Shown: in pieces, positions 22,600 through 34,339 of the stretch | Numbering within the stretch: position 1 is the first letter of the stretch | How the letters are laid out: each line of letters begins with the position of its first letter | NCBI GenBank assembly: GCA_920105625.2 | Contig: OV050030.1 | Span: 95,362,652 to 95,426,651, forward strand | Origin: Clusia tigrina | Taxonomy: Eukaryota > Arthropoda > Insecta > Diptera > Clusiidae | Length of the DNA stretch: 64,000 nucleotides | Direction of reading: 5' to 3' | Program-made: the position numbers and the translations under genes | Notes under the pieces: model-generated | What the model saw: the letters and a program-made list of their open reading frames with translations, nothing else | What the model was told of the DNA's origin: nothing | The model's database searches: none

Positions 22600-24635
22600 G
22601 AAAGTTTAACGTGATTGAGAAATGGTTTCATACAAAAGAAAGAAACAAACGAATCAAAATCTGATCGCCTACTTTGATTCATTATTTTTGAATAAGCAAG
22701 ATTTTGTGTGTTTAAAATTTGTCAGTGGACGAATTTCATCTTCACATTCCTTCCTTACTCCGCGGTGGAAAAGACATGGCGGAAATGTCTGAATTCCCCA
22801 GCAATTCTTGTAGTGCTGATCTACACCCGGAGTCTTGATCGGTGCTCCGTTTTCCAGCATGGCCCGACCTTACTTGCTATCAGGCGCGCAGGACACTTTA
22901 AGTTCGCTGACGTGAGCAGTACTTCTCTGTCTATCCCCTTTCCGTGTCACTACAACTATAATTGGCGAAACAAATCTCTGCACCCTGTGTGGCCCATCGT
23001 ATCATGGGCCAACTTTGCAGCGAGATGGTCTGCACCTTTGCAGAGGTGATGTTGTTTTAAGAGCACCATTTGTCCAATGGCTGGTTTCCATGCTCTCCGC
23101 CTTCGCTGGTCCCGCACTGCGCTCTCCAGATTTCGTTGTACTATTTGGTAAAATGTGCTACCATAGTCTTGATATTACGATTTGTGCCCTCGACTGCTGT
23201 TTCTTTGTGGAGTGAATGGCGCAGGGTACTGGTGTCTAATTCCGTAGTCCTTGGTAAATCGTCGTAGTGTTCTACTGCAAAATTCAGATCAGTTGTCTGT
23301 TCTCAGGATTTTTGGGACGCCGAATCGAGCTAAGATGTGTTCTCGGAAAGCCCGTTGTAGGGTCTCGATAGTGGCTTTCCGAAGAGGCGCCATCTCGGTC
23401 CACTTCGTAAACTTGTCATGGAATACTACTAAGTTTGTATTTCCATGCTTAGAGCGGGGTAAAGGTCCCACAAAGGCGGCACACAAAATGGCCCATGGTT
23501 CGTCAGGTATCTGGCTTAGCATTTTCCCAGCTGGCTGCTGTTGATGGAATGGTTCGGGCCAATAATACCAATTCGCAATTCTAGCTATAATTTTGCGGAT
23601 ACTCAGATGACCTACTGTTGGTTCATCATGATTTTCTCGTAATATACGTTGTCGGAGTGGCTCTGGAACGCAGAGTTTCCATGGGGTATAATCCTCGTCC
23701 CCATTAGGACTCGGACTGTGTCCATTTCCAGATAGTAATTTTGCGTATTTTATTGGATCAGCAATCACGTCTGTCTTTCGCTTTTTCCACCATTGAAAAT
23801 CCGGTTCTGGATGGTCCTGGATAGTTAGGGTGTACGCAGTCTCAATTGGTTGTCTGGATAAAGCGTCGGCCAAAACATTCAATTTTCTCTTTCTGTATTG
23901 TTCTTCAAAAGAGTGTTGTTGTAACTCAAGGGCCCACCTTGCGAAGCCTCCTGACGGGGTCTTAATATAATTGATCCATTTCAGCGATAAGTTGGCTATG
24001 ATAACCGTGAAATGGTACCTTCCAAAGTACGGTCTCATTTTCCGTATTTCCCACACGATGGATAAACACTCTTTTTCCGTTGATGAGTAAATACGCTCCG
24101 CACTATTCAGATGGTGCCTGGCATAAGCTATCGCACGCTCCACCACGTCGATCTCTTGGGTAAGTGCTGCTACCACTCCATAGTACAAATTTCTGGGTGA
24201 AGTCCGGAGAGACAAGAACCGTTAACTGTTGTTTCAGTAACTCAAATGCCTCTTCCTGGATCTCGGTCCACTTGAAATGTTTGCCCTTCTTCAGTAACGT
24301 AGTCTTCGCAAAATCTGGAACGGAACGTCTGTACCAGGATGCAATACCTAAATATAGTCTCAGCTGTCGTATATTCCGTGGGGGTTCTAGTTCCCGGATG
24401 GCCGCCACCTTAAAAGGGTCCGTATGAATTCCCTTTTCGCTAACCATGTGTCCCAGATATCTGATTTCTTTACGAATGAAGGCACACATCTCCCGGTTGA
24501 GCTTTAGATTAGCTTCTCACAACCGTCTGAAAGCCTAGGCTAGATTCTTTTGGTGCTCCTCCAGTGTCCTCCCCGTGACTATTATGTAGTCCAAGAGGGC
24601 GAAGGTGTATCGAGATGTATCGAGGCTGCTTATAT
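22600..24635 (-). mobile_element. Gypsy-B pol region, left arm
   Basis: Minus-strand remnant of a Ty3/Gypsy element lacking gag and most of RT. It is the inverted counterpart of 60956-63476. Relative to that copy it has lost about 455 bp (the equivalent of 60949-61404), so LTR-C abuts RT sequence directly at 24635. Confidence 0.75.
22669..24580 (-). pseudogene. pol: Gypsy-B RT thumb, RNase H and integrase
   Basis: 24489-24103: RT thumb and connection (I-R-Y-L-G-H-M-V-S-E-K-G-I; F-K-W-T-E-I-Q-E-E-A-F). 24215-23289: RNase H and integrase (S-T-E-K-E-C-L-S-I-V-W; L-N-V-L-A-D-A-L-S-R-Q; H-L-S-I-R-K-I; F-G-V-P-K-I-L-R-T-D-N). The integrase zinc finger lacks its cysteine half, and the first catalytic Asp is replaced: A-I-L-C-A-A-F-V-G-P-L. 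RNase H has I-I-A-N-L where T-D-H is expected. 22860-22669 is the decayed C-terminal end. Confidence 0.8.
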
Positions 24636-25098
24636 TCCGTGTTTGCACTTGTCCTTCGGGAGCGTCCTTTTGCTGCTTATCATGTGCGCGCGTTTACCTG
24701 CAAACCTGGAATCAATCTTTCTAATGAAACACTGCATTACACTTTTAATTTGAAAACAACAAGAAACTTTATTCTTAAAATACTAATTCTTATATACTAT
24801 TTACAAAAAGCACTTTGGTGTCAGTTGGTCAAGCCAACTGACCTACGGTAAAAGTGTCGACGGTGCATTCTAAATTTCAATGTCCTTCGTCGACTCGACT
24901 GAGGAACTGTAATACCCTAAAAGTTTATATAATCATTATTACATAAATTCTGGTTACTTATAATACTCGCACCCTAAAAATATGTCTTTTTTTACTTAAC
25001 TTAATCGCATAAAGCTAACCACACCAAATGTGTAGCATCTGTAGGAGTCGGTGCTGTGAGTCAACTACTCGCAGACAGCTTGATTCTATCTCACAACA
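24636..25098 (-). repeat. LTR-C, left arm
   Basis: On the minus strand it starts TGTTGTGAGTTAG-type sequence (25098; this copy reads TGTTGTGAGATAG) after a purine tract (25099-25111). It contains TATATAAGAATTAGT and AATAAA signals and ends about ten bases short of the right-arm copy (60486-60955). Related to the LTR of element X at 34340. Confidence 0.75.
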
Positions 25099-27087
25099 TC
25101 CCTCCCCTCTTGCTAAAAGAAGTTAGTGCAACAAACTTCCATTAAATCTTTACAATATTTTTCTTGCACTGCAAACAATTATGAGCATCGATTCAACTCT
25201 ATAGTACATATATATAATTTGTTTTATTTTTATTTTCATAAAATTGCCTTATTTGGGTTCTATCACGGTTTTTTTTGCTTATTATTCTTTTCTTTTCCAT
25301 ATATTTTCTTTTTGTCTAGCTTTTGTTTTCTTTTGTAGTTTTTTTCTTTACTTTGTTTTTGTTTCTTTTTTAAATTTTTATCTATCATTTTTTTATATTC
25401 CCCTTTTTATAATTTTGTCTCTTATTGACTCTTTTCTCATTGGCGTATATACAAACTCCTTTCAATAACACAATTCTATTCTATACCTATAATCTTATGC
25501 TGTACTGCGGCCTCTGCTACCTGCTGGTCCAGTTGACGGCCGTCGTTGTCGGAGTGAAATCCCTCGATGAACTCTGCAACCCCTTCCTTCTTTCTGGACC
25601 GGTACGTGCAAAAATGATGCAAGCTTGTGCGACTAGATGCGCTTCTGACGAAGTCAAAATAAAGATTCGCTTAGTAAGTGACAGCGGATATATACTTAGT
25701 TGGGGGAATCTTTATGAAGTTAGCCGATAAAGCGTGGCTATGTAGTGCTTGATCTTTTCGTGGTTAAAACGATTTTTTACGCCAGGAGAATATTCTGCGA
25801 AGCTAACTGAACGATGGTAGTTTTGGCTTCTACTGTTGTTGTAGCAGTTTCTCGTTAAAATTACGGAGTAACCTCGTGTTGTGGCTAAAATTATCTCTTC
25901 CTCCTTTTAGACCATAATACAATATACATACTGACATATGTAATAATGGCAGACACGTTGGATTTTCTATACGGACAACGTACATGTTAGTGTTTTTCAT
26001 GCCATTTCGTCAGTTATGCAATTAAACTCAAGTATTATCAGTCTTTTACTTGTCAGATAGAAACTCTTGTATTCAGCCGGTACCATCTCCATTTTTTCAT
26101 AAGCTTAAATCGTAGTCATCTCACACATGGGAAGTTGGAAGCTCTTCCACTCTTTCATATAAAAATGAATTCTCACTAATTTCGTTTTCATTTTCTTCCA
26201 ACCAAAAATTATCTCGGGACATCATCGTTGCAAATCTCGTATTTATTCCTTTGCGGCTTACTGATTACCCTTCTTGCACGTCTTCTCACTCCTTCTTATT
26301 TAGTCAAATTTTTGTTCGCTGCTCTTGCATTTCATCTACCTGTCTCCTGGATGTTGGTTAACCTCCTGCTCTGTCTTCGACGCTGCAGGAAGTCCCTTCC
26401 AGGTTCATGCTGCACAATATTGAACCATCACCAACCATGTTCACCAACGCCTGAATACATAAAAATAATACTTTTATGCACGTATCGGACTTGCCGAGTT
26501 TTAATTATTCTTACTGGCTATTACATTTATTTCATTATAAATTTAGAATTTAAATAATTATTTTCTGTAACTCTAATTATTTTCTAAACTATTTTTTTTT
26601 TATTCTGAACTTTTATACAGAATAAAATTTTTTAATTTGTAACTTTTCGTAATGCGAGTATATTTGGAATATTTAATATATAATAATCCGTACTTATTTT
26701 GTGAAATTTTTAAGAACCAAAATTCGTTTAGCAAATATAGTCATAGTCATTCTTTTTCAATTTATTTGTTCTTCATATATTGGTTTCTTTTTATTACTTT
26801 TTTTTGTTTTGTTTAAATATTTCATAATTCGTTTCATATCACTTCTCTTTTTATATAATATTTTTTTAAAATTTTCCAATTCTGAGCAAATACATTTGCC
26901 CTCTGACATAAACAAAATTTTATATCAATTCTGGGCAAAACAAGTTGCCCATCTTACATAAGCGAGTATATAAAAGATAAACCCGTTCATGTGCAGAAAT
27001 TGTCCATTGCATGACTCAATTTTTAATTGCATCTAACTACTCTATCTATTTCAATTTACTACTAGCCTGGTATGTACGAGTATACGA
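25099..27087 (-). other. 3' internal region of an LTR-C element, left arm
   Basis: Inverted counterpart of 58570-60485. It ends (minus strand) in a roughly 150-bp A/G-rich stretch and a polypurine tract next to LTR-C, so it should be the 3' part of an LTR element. No pol or gag motif found. Short open stretches exist on both strands; on the minus strand near 26225-26100 a 40-odd-codon frame beginning M-M-S-R-D-N matches one in the other arm but is one codon-change shorter (TGA replaces CGA). Function unknown. Confidence 0.4.
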
Positions 27088-27275
<188 letters not shown>

Positions 27276-27349
27276 GCATGGATATGTATATGTATATGAA
27301 TGTGTAGAATGTTCAATTTATTAACAACAGTGACCTCTAAACTGACTTA

Positions 27350-27889
27350 ATGGAACAAAAACTTATAATTGCAGTATGGAATGCGAACGGGCTTTCTCGT
27401 CATAGTAATGAAGTCAAAACATTTATGGAACAGAACAACATTGACATAATGCTAATATCTGAGACACAGTTCACAAGCAAAAGCTTCTTAAAAATAAATC
27501 AGTACAACATATATCACACAAATCATCCAGCCGGCACAGCACGCGGTGGTACTGATATCATCATTAAAAACAAAATAAAACATATAGTACAAGACAGTTA
27601 TGAAAAATCTCACATTCAAGCAACAAGCATAACAATCCAGGACCAATATGGACCGCTAACCATAACATCAGTGTATTGCCCTCCGAGGTATTGTATTAAA
27701 AAAGAGAAATATTACCATTTTTTTCAAACATTATGTGTACGATTTTTAGCTGGTGGTGATTACAACGCTAAACACCAATTTTGGGGTTCTCGGACAATGC
27801 AAGAACACAACCTTACACACGTATCAACAGGTCAACCCACATACTGGCCATCTGATAGAAACAAAATTCCAGATGTGATTTTTGCGTGA
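27350..27889 (+). pseudogene. Jockey J ORF2 endonuclease, copy 1
   Basis: Starts M-E-Q-K-L-I-I-A-V-W-N-A-N-G-L-S. Motifs: W-N-A-N-G, I-S-E-T-Q, S-V-Y-C-P-P-R, A-G-G-D-Y-N-A-K-H. Compared with the right-arm copy it lacks 11 residues after F-W-G-S-R-T. The S-D-H motif (L-S-S-D-H-S-P) lies in the next frame, 27886-28179. Confidence 0.85.
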
Positions 27890-29385
27890 TGAAAGGTGTT
27901 CTCAGAAGCTGTGTTCAGATATCCCCGTCGCTGGATCTGTCATCAGACCACTCTCCTATTATTGCAACACTGATCTCGAAGGTAGAATGCACAATAAAAT
28001 CACCCACACTACATACGAAACAAACAAACTGGTTGCATTTCAAGGAAATTGTAGATGACATTCTGCCACTCAATATTTATCTGAAATGTGCTCAAGATAT
28101 TGAGTTTGCGTTGAAAATTTTAACAAAACTGTCCAATACGCTGCATGGAACTCTACTCCGGAGCCTAAAGATCAACTGAACAAGCATTCCTCCCCAACCA
28201 GTTATTATGGAGCTGGTTGATAAAACACGCAAACTAAGAAGGGTGTGGCAAAGTAGCAGGCATCCGAAAGAGAAAAATAATTTTAATAGAGCTACAAAAA
28301 ACCTTAAACAGTACTTGGCGCAGAAGCAGAATGAAGAAATACAGCACTATTTTTCCACTTTGTCAGCAAAAGAGACCACAGATTATTCACTTTGGAAGGC
28401 GATAAAAAAGCTGAAGCACCCGACCACCCGTGCTCCTCCTATCAAAAGCGCAAATGGCTCCTGGGCAAAAATTGATAAGGAGAAAGCAATTACATTTGCC
28501 TAACCTTATTGGGGTCTTCAAGCGGTTTCCACCAATTCCACAGCAAGAGGAAAAGGAGGTATTTAATGTTCTTAATAGTCCAGGACAATTTGAGTTACCT
28601 ATCACGCCCTTTACAAAAAAGGAAATAAATAACGCTGTGCACAAGACACTAAATGTGAAAAAGGCACCGGGCTATGACCTGATAACAGGTAAAATATTGG
28701 TGGAATTTCCAAATAAAGGAATAAAATACCGTACCTATCTCTTCAATGCAATAATTATATCTAGATATTTTCCGCGTCAATGGAAAGTGGCCGAAATTAT
28801 TGTCATCTCTAAACCCGGGAAGCCCTTGGAGGAAGTCACTTCTTATAGACCAATTAGCCTTTTGCCAATTGTTTCTAAAATGTTTGAATAGCTCTTGTTA
28901 AATAAACTAAAACCAATTCTGCTCAAAACGAAGATAATACGGAATCATCAATTTGGATTTAGGGAACATCATTCCACAACATTTACGAAGAAAAAGCAAT
29001 TTGGAATTAAGCTTACTTCCTTATATTGGCTCTTGGGGTATAAATCCCAGTTATCGCTTGACAATAAACCTCATATGGACTAAAACCCATATGGACATAT
29101 GGTGTACAGCTATGGGGTTCAGCGGTAAAAACTAATATAAAAATCATTGAGAGATTCCAAACAAAAGTATTACGCATGATAGTAAAGGCTCGATGGTTCG
29201 TCAGGAATGATATAATACGTCACATTCCTACTGCCGATGAGAAAATATCAAGATACAGCATTAAATACCTGGAACGACTAAGTATGCATCCTAATATGCT
29301 AGCTTCAAATCTTCTGGACAGGCTCAACACGACGACTGAAGCGAGCAACACCACTCAATTTATGATAATAAATGTCTAATGCAAT
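27886..29385 (+). pseudogene. Jockey J ORF2 remainder with RT palm deleted, copy 1
   Basis: 27886-28179: end of the endonuclease domain. 28207-28503: linker. 28430-28891: RT fingers (K-K-A-P-G-Y-D-L-I-T-G-K; S-K-P-G-K-P; Y-R-P-I-S-L-L-P). 28895-29083: Q-F-G-F-R-E-H-H-S-T, then an abrupt jump to the thumb (L-Y-W-L-L-G-Y-K-S-Q-L-S-L-D-N-K). The catalytic F/YADD segment between them is missing. 29176-29379: C-terminal region ending in the first 58-bp duplication. Confidence 0.8.
29328..29385 (+). repeat. 58-bp target-site duplication of LINE H, copy 1 (3' side of H)
   Basis: CACGACGACTGAAGCGAGCA...TCTAATGCAAT. It matches 31615-31672 with two substitutions. It adjoins the (TTA)n tail of H, which reads (TAA)n on the H strand. 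Confidence 0.85.
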
Positions 29386-31614
29386 TATTATTATTATTAT
29401 TAACAGGCTAAAAGAACACCGCGACCTAAAAGATCTATTGTGCAGCCTCGTACCCAACTAAAACAGTCCTAGACAGTTTATAAATCTCGTAACTGCTGTG
29501 GGCTAAATTTTAACTAGGTGATTTGGAGATATGAACCCACTGCCTAGGTAATTATGTCTGCGTCTTGCCACCGCTGGGCAAGTGCATAGAATGTGTTCTG
29601 CCGTTTCCTGCTCCTCTTGACAGAGTCGACAGGAATCGTCTTCTACCACGCCTATTTTTTCAGATGGTAATTTGGTCTACAGTGTCCTGTTAAAAGTTCA
29701 GTGTAGAGTTTGATGTCGTTTCTGCTGAGGTTAAAAGAAGCATCTATCCTGATGTGTTCAGGATCAATGAGTAGTCTCGACTGCCGCATGCCTTTTTGGG
29801 CTCTCCAGTAGTTTAGCAGACCTCGTTTTTCCTGTTCGCACAACAAGTTATTTGTGAAGCTACTGTTTACCCCACAGAAGGGTTCTGGGCCTATAAAGGC
29901 AGTGTCTGCACAATCTGCCATTTCGTTGTCCACATGTCCCTCGTGTCCCGGTACCCACATTAGCGTAACAGAGTTTCTCGCTGCTAGGGTATTGAGAAGT
30001 TTACAGCATTTCCAGACCAGCTTTGATTGGAATGAGAAGTTTATTAATGATTTTAGAGCTGCCTGAGAGTGGCTATCTGAGAGTATGCATATTTTGGTGT
30101 TGCGTGTACCCCTGCGTAGACATTCCCTAGCACATAACTCTAAAGCGTGGACCTCCGCCTGAAAAATAGAAGCTGTTTTTCCCATATCAATTACTTTTTG
30201 GAAATTTGGCCCTACAATTCCAGCTCCTGCACTGCCATCTTCCATTTTGGACCCATCTGTATACCACAACTGTGAGTCCTGTTTTATTATTATTTCATTG
30301 TTTCTCCAAGCTGAACGGTCACTGATGACCACTTTGAAGTGCTTGGAGAAGTCTAATTTTCTGTCCATTTTGTCGAAGACCATGAGGCATAGAGTATTTC
30401 AGACAGTGTCCAGAATCTTTGCGTGCCCCGATAGGTTGTCTTCTTTAGGATGGGCTAGATTAGGTAGCCTTAGGGCCACGCTGGCCGCCATCCTTTTAAT
30501 TTCAAGGTGTAGAGGAGTCAGTCCAGTGATCACTCCCAAAGCTAGTGTGGGGCACGTTCTCATTGCTCCCGTCACACTCAAACAGGCTATACGGTGAATC
30601 TTTGGTAAGAGTCATCTGAGCTCTTGTTTGGTTTACTTTTGGCCACCATACCAACGACGCGTAAGTAATCATTGGTACTATTATTGTTTTATATGACCAC
30701 GCCATCATTTTTGGCCGTAGTCCCCATGTTTTACCGTACAACCTCTGGCAAGCATAGGTTGCTCTTAAGGCTTTACTAGTTATGTATGATAAGTGGTTTT
30801 TCCAAGTTAGAGTTTTGTCTAGGATTACTCCCCGATATTTCATTTCATTGGACATTGTTAAGTTTGTGGTCCCTAAACTTAAGGTAACCAGATTCAGTTT
30901 CCTTCTTTTGGTGAAGGGTACCACGTTTGTTTTATTCGGATTTATCGATAGGCCTTTCTCCTGACACCAGTTTTGAGTGATGTCAAGAGCTAGTTGCATG
31001 CGATCTGTTTTGGTAGAGTCAAACTTGCCTCTGAGCATAATTACCAAATCATCCGCAAAGCCCTGAACTTCGTATCCGAGGTCATTGAGAGTTTGTAAGA
31101 GCTCGTCGATAACCAATAACCATAGGAGTGGCGATAGGACGCCCCCCTGGGGACATCCTTTGGTTGACCTGACAATTTGCTTTGCTGTCCCTGTTTCAAA
31201 GATTGTCGTTCTGTTTTTCAGCATATTGAGAACCCATGTTATGATCAGTCTTTGTATACCTTTCCTGTTCTTCCCCTCCTCAATTGATCTGAAAGTAGCA
31301 TTGTCAAAAGCCCCCGCAATGTCAACCGATGTACAGAGAGCTATTTCTTTACCCTCAAACGCCTTTTCAATTTTGCTCGTTAAGCTATGTATGGCTGTGT
31401 CAGTCGATTTGCCTGATTGGTAAGCGTATTGTTCAATATGAAGAGGAGAATCTTTAAGATAAGTTTCCCTGATATATTGGTCCAGAATTTTTTCCATAAC
31501 TTTTAGCAGGAATGACGTTAGGCTAATGGGCCGATAGGCTTTTGGCGTGTGGTCCGCCTTTTTGCCTGCTTTCGGTATGAAAGTCACCCTAGCACCACGG
31601 GTGAAAGCCACCCA
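29386..31614 (-). mobile_element. LINE H, 5'-truncated, RNase H-bearing, copy 1
   Basis: Minus-strand LINE inserted in jockey J: (TAA)n tail at about 29386-29402, RNase H, RT. The 5' end lies inside the RT fingers, so ORF1 and the endonuclease are absent. The (TAA)n tail resembles I-type LINEs, while the RT sequence groups by eye with LOA/I-type LINEs that carry RNase H. Confidence 0.8.
29560..30480 (-). pseudogene. LINE H RNase H and CCHC terminus, copy 1
   Basis: 30383-29652 reads W-Y-T-D-G-S-K-M-E-D-G, F-Q-A-E-V-H-A-L, L-S-D-S-H-S-Q-A-A and W-V-P-G-H-E-G-H-V-D-N-E-M-A-D, so the acidic active-site residues are all present. A stop at about 29652 (after H-L-K-K) separates it from a CCHC-like terminus, C-R-L-C-Q-E-E-Q-E-T-A-E-H-I-L-C (about 29625-29570), in another frame. 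Another frame break lies between this and RT near 30400. Confidence 0.8.
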
Positions 31615-31641
31615 CACGATGACTGAAGCGAGCAACACCAC
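30502..31641 (-). pseudogene. LINE H reverse transcriptase, copy 1
   Basis: Y-R-P-I-S-L-T-S-F, Q-Y-A-Y-Q-S-G-K-S-T, C-T-S-V-D-I-A-G-A-F-D-N, C-P-Q-G-G-V-L-S-P-L-L, G-F-A-D-D-L-V-I and L-S-I-N-P-N-K-T are all in one frame, so the RT core is intact with an F-A-D-D box. The frame extends a few codons beyond H into the duplication. A shift near 30600, shared by all three copies, puts the connection region in another frame. Confidence 0.85.
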
Positions 31642-31672
31642 TCAATTTATGATAATAAATTTCTAATGCAAT
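31615..31672 (+). repeat. 58-bp target-site duplication of LINE H, copy 1 (5' side of H)
   Basis: Partner of 29328-29385; jockey sequence resumes immediately after it (AGTTCTGAACTAACC). Confidence 0.85.
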
Positions 31673-31851
31673 AGTTCTGAACTAACCTTATGGGAGATTA
31701 GAAGTGGCTCCTCTTCCTCATGTTGTTTTAAATAACTATTTAAAAAATAACTTTATGTATTTATCTATGTAGTTGTTTAATATTGTTATTTAATTTGATT
31801 ATTACCCCAAGGGGTAGAATGCAAATAAAACTGGAGATTTAAAAAAAAAAA

Positions 31852-32745
31852 TTAATTTTAATATTTCTCTCCGTGGAGAAATCGAGTCTGTGGTAGATGA
31901 AACGTTCGAATATTGCCTTCAAAATAGTTTTGAAGGAAGCTTTTGGATTTTGTGATTATTGCATCAACATTTAAATAATTTATTTTTCTTTTTCTTCCCT
32001 TTGCACAGAGTGGAATTACAATTTTCTTAAACTAATTTCGGTATATGTCTATGAATATTTTTATTAAGCGATACCAAACAAAAAATAAAGTGTTTAGAAT
32101 GTATGTCATCATCTTTAAATTACCTCACATCCGTGTAATTAATTAAATAATTAATAATAATAATAGTTAAAATGAAATCAAAGAGATTTATTTTCCTTTT
32201 TAAATAATAATTTTGCTAATTTTATTGTGTGTGGAACACGCTATACACTACACCTTGGAGGAAAGCATCAGGATGAATATTGTTTCCAATACGTGTTGAA
32301 TATGTTCGTGCAATTTTGGTCATGTTTAAATCTTTGCCTAATATTACCACATTTCCAATGTGGATATAACATTTTGAATTTTCAAGTGGTTTTATTTTAA
32401 AATAAAAATATTTATAACAGAATTTAATAAGTGGTATTTTATTAATTTTTATTGTTCAAAACAAAAATTATCACTTTTTCATACAATTACTTTTTGTATA
32501 AAATATACTCTATTTGCGATCTCCTTGATGTCATCATCCGTTAAAGTGTTGAATTTTTCAGGTAAAAACAGCACGTTATCGGGAAGATGCAACAGTAATT
32601 TTACTCCGCACAGTGTCTCTACCCGACTAATTCATTATTATTTTTAAATTAGCATCCTTTGGAAAGTTCCTTAACATCAGTATGAGTTTCTTATATCCCT
32701 TTTTAGCCGCGATATTGTTGAGTGTCTTTAAAGTTTCCATTTCTT
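31852..32745 (-). pseudogene. U module, copy 1: unidentified ORF remnants
   Basis: Same sequence as 52590-53480 (inverted), where the reading frames are described. On the minus strand it contains pieces of at least three small frames with protein-like composition. I do not recognise the family. It lies between the jockey poly(A) and the 75-codon ORF. Confidence 0.4.
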
Positions 32746-32837
32746 TTCTGTTTCAATCGAAATTTATAAGTGTAAATCTTATATCATAAACATGCCTTTT
32801 ATACAATTTTTCAATCAATAATTATTATCCAAATAGT

Positions 32838-33065
32838 ATGCACAACCTGACTCACAATAAATTCTTATCTAAGTTGGTTAACAACCCGTCACTCACCCGT
32901 GCGCAGCGACGAAATACAGTAGGTCTTACAGCACACAACTTAGCAACTTACCACACAGGGTACAGCGTACAGCATACAATGCTCAGCTACCTACCTGATA
33001 AGATATACCAAAATCTAGCCACAGCGCATACATACAAAGAAAAATGTATTGGTATAAACCAGTGA
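32838..33065 (+). CDS. 75-codon ORF of unknown function, copy 1
   Basis: ATG start, intact, basic and rich in N, T, H and Y; no signal peptide or membrane segment, no known motif. It runs opposite to the U-module frames. An AATAAA (about 33082) follows the stop by some 15 bases. The predicted protein is identical in copy 2 and differs by one residue (A to P) in copy 3. Conservation could simply reflect recent duplication of the block. Confidence 0.35.
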   Translation: MHNLTHNKFLSKLVNNPSLTRAQRRNTVGLTAHNLATYHTGYSVQHTMLSYLPDKIYQNLATAHTYKEKCIGINQ

Positions 33066-33088
33066 ATCCTTTATATTTACTAAATAAA

Positions 33089-33625
33089 ATGACCCTTCGA
33101 TTTCATCTTAACAATTTTTTTCCCACAATTTTTTCACCAAATTCTTTTCTTTAATTTTGAAGTTTTTCCACAGAAGCTGTCAACTTAAAGAACCAAGCGA
33201 TTACTTTTATAAAACCTTTCGACTTAGAATAAAAAAGTGAAAAGGTTTTATGTGAATTTGGATCTCCATAAGAATATACATGAAAATTTGGTCCAGAAAC
33301 CTCATAGAATTGGAATATCTTAAAATTTTAGTCATCTGATGAATTTAGTGATGTTGTTAGTTCTGGATATTCACATTCGATCCATTAGAGTTGATCAAAG
33401 TGTTGCAATATAGAATTTTCCACAGTCCCAATAATTACTAGGGTTCGCTAGAACTCCAGTGAATGGATTAGTTAATAAATCTCTGACCAGTTCCTAATTC
33501 GTATGCTTTATGAGATTATAAAGCTATAGTAGTGCGGTATGAATTATTTTTGCTCTGCGTGTAAGTTGAATAAATTTCAAAATAAAAAGTGTTAAATACG
33601 ACAGGTCGTTCCGTTGGCAAAAAAA
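33089..33625 (+). repeat. T module, copy 1
   Basis: About 530 bp from AATGACCC to CGTTCCGTTGGCAAAA, ending at A-rich and (AT) DNA. Present four times: here, inverted at 39902-40418, direct at 44971-45510, and inverted and truncated at 51886-52246. This copy lacks the AGCCCGGCAC found after AATGACCC in the others. No coding content. It may be a terminal inverted repeat or a MITE-like unit. Confidence 0.7.
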
Positions 33626-33640
33626 AAATAATAATAAAAA

Positions 33641-33643
<3 letters not shown>

Positions 33644-33719
<76 letters not shown>

Positions 33720-33835
33720 TTATTTTTTTATTTTTTTTTTTTTTTTAATTCTTTTATTTTTTTTTTTATTTTGACGACGGAATGACCTGTCGTATTTAAC
33801 AATTATTATTTTGAAATTTATATATATAAAAAAAA
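33644..33835. repeat. (AT)n tract in a short hairpin
   Basis: An (AT) run (33644-33716) and T/A-rich DNA lie between GTTAAATACGACAGGTCGTTCC (ends about 33615) and its inverted copy ATGACCTGTCGTATTTAAC (33782-33800): a roughly 45-bp terminal piece of T folds back on itself. Confidence 0.8.
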
Positions 33836-33984
33836 AAAAAAAATATATACTCGTATACGAGTATATACTCGTAAATCATTAACAAGAGATAACGAATGTA
33901 ATACACGCTCTCCACGACGAACAATTCGAAGTATTGAAAATTTTATTTTCAGACTCTAGTTATAACTTTAGTAATATATGAAAT

Positions 33985-34184
33985 ATGTACAAAATCAATA
34001 TACCAATAGAGGAACATCCATGGGAGTTCTCTTTTTACCATATTATTTTTTCAATAACACTAGTCATTTACCTATTTTTAAACTACATCAGTACAAACAG
34101 ACGCAACTAAAGAAAAAACGGACAAAAATATTAAAACACGCGTACAAAATTGAACTGCGCCGACTCCAAGCCCAGATGCTTTGA
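33985..34184 (+). pseudogene. env: Errantivirus Env C-terminal remnant (anchor and tail)
   Basis: 33985-34110 reads a short frame with a hydrophobic stretch H-I-I-F-S-I-T-L-V-I-Y-L-F-L-N-Y; the basic tail (T-Q-L-K-K-K-R-T-K-I-L-K-H) follows in another frame to 34184. A purine tract CAGGGGAG and an AGTTAA LTR start come next, the usual order at the 3' end of an errantivirus. Only about 200 bp of this element survive on this side. Confidence 0.5.
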
Positions 34185-34215
34185 AATGAGGACATTTCAT
34201 TCTAACACAGGGGAG

Positions 34216-34339
34216 AGTTAAAGAAGATAATCTCACTATACTAACCAAACGACTTTATCAACCGACAAACTCACCTAACCAAACAAAGTTATCAAACTAT
34301 AAACTCACCTAACCAAATAACATAATAAAACTAACTAAC
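34216..34339 (+). repeat. Partial errantivirus LTR, split by element X
   Basis: Begins AGTTAAAGAAG after CAGGGGAG. It contains two CTAACCAAA(C/T)AAA-type repeats and is cut at 34339 by the LTR of element X. No second copy in the window. Confidence 0.45.

Larger units (their letters stand above)
27350..31851 (+). mobile_element. Jockey-type LINE J, copy 1, interrupted by LINE H
   Basis: ORF2-only jockey element with a 3' poly(A) at 31841-31851 after AATGCAAATAAAACTGGAG. ORF1 is absent. The element is split by LINE H (29386-31614, minus strand), which sits between 58-bp duplications of J sequence. The RT palm is deleted (see the RT entry). Copies 2 (40416-43734) and 3 (57961-53484, inverted) share both the H insertion and the palm deletion. 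Confidence 0.8.

Noticed and set aside
23251..23544. Plus-strand 97-codon frame and its partner at 62497-62790
   Set aside because: Antisense shadow of the Gypsy-B integrase.
25425..25730. Plus-strand 101-codon frame (and copy at 59860-60093, minus)
   Set aside because: No recognisable motif; lies antisense in what should be the 3' region of an LTR element, and the first part is low-complexity.
29854..30066. Plus-strand 70-codon frame, repeated at 41783-41995 and 55269-55481 (inverted)
   Set aside because: Lies antisense inside the LINE H RNase H frame, whose motifs explain the sequence.
30782..31423. Plus-strand frames of 60 and 112 codons antisense to LINE H RT
   Set aside because: Shadows of the real RT frame on the minus strand; same in all three copies.
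31852..33625. Calling the U/T module a Polinton/Maverick
   Set aside because: No DNA polymerase B, retroviral-like integrase, packaging ATPase or capsid motif was found next to it; the idea is kept only as a hypothesis in the findings.
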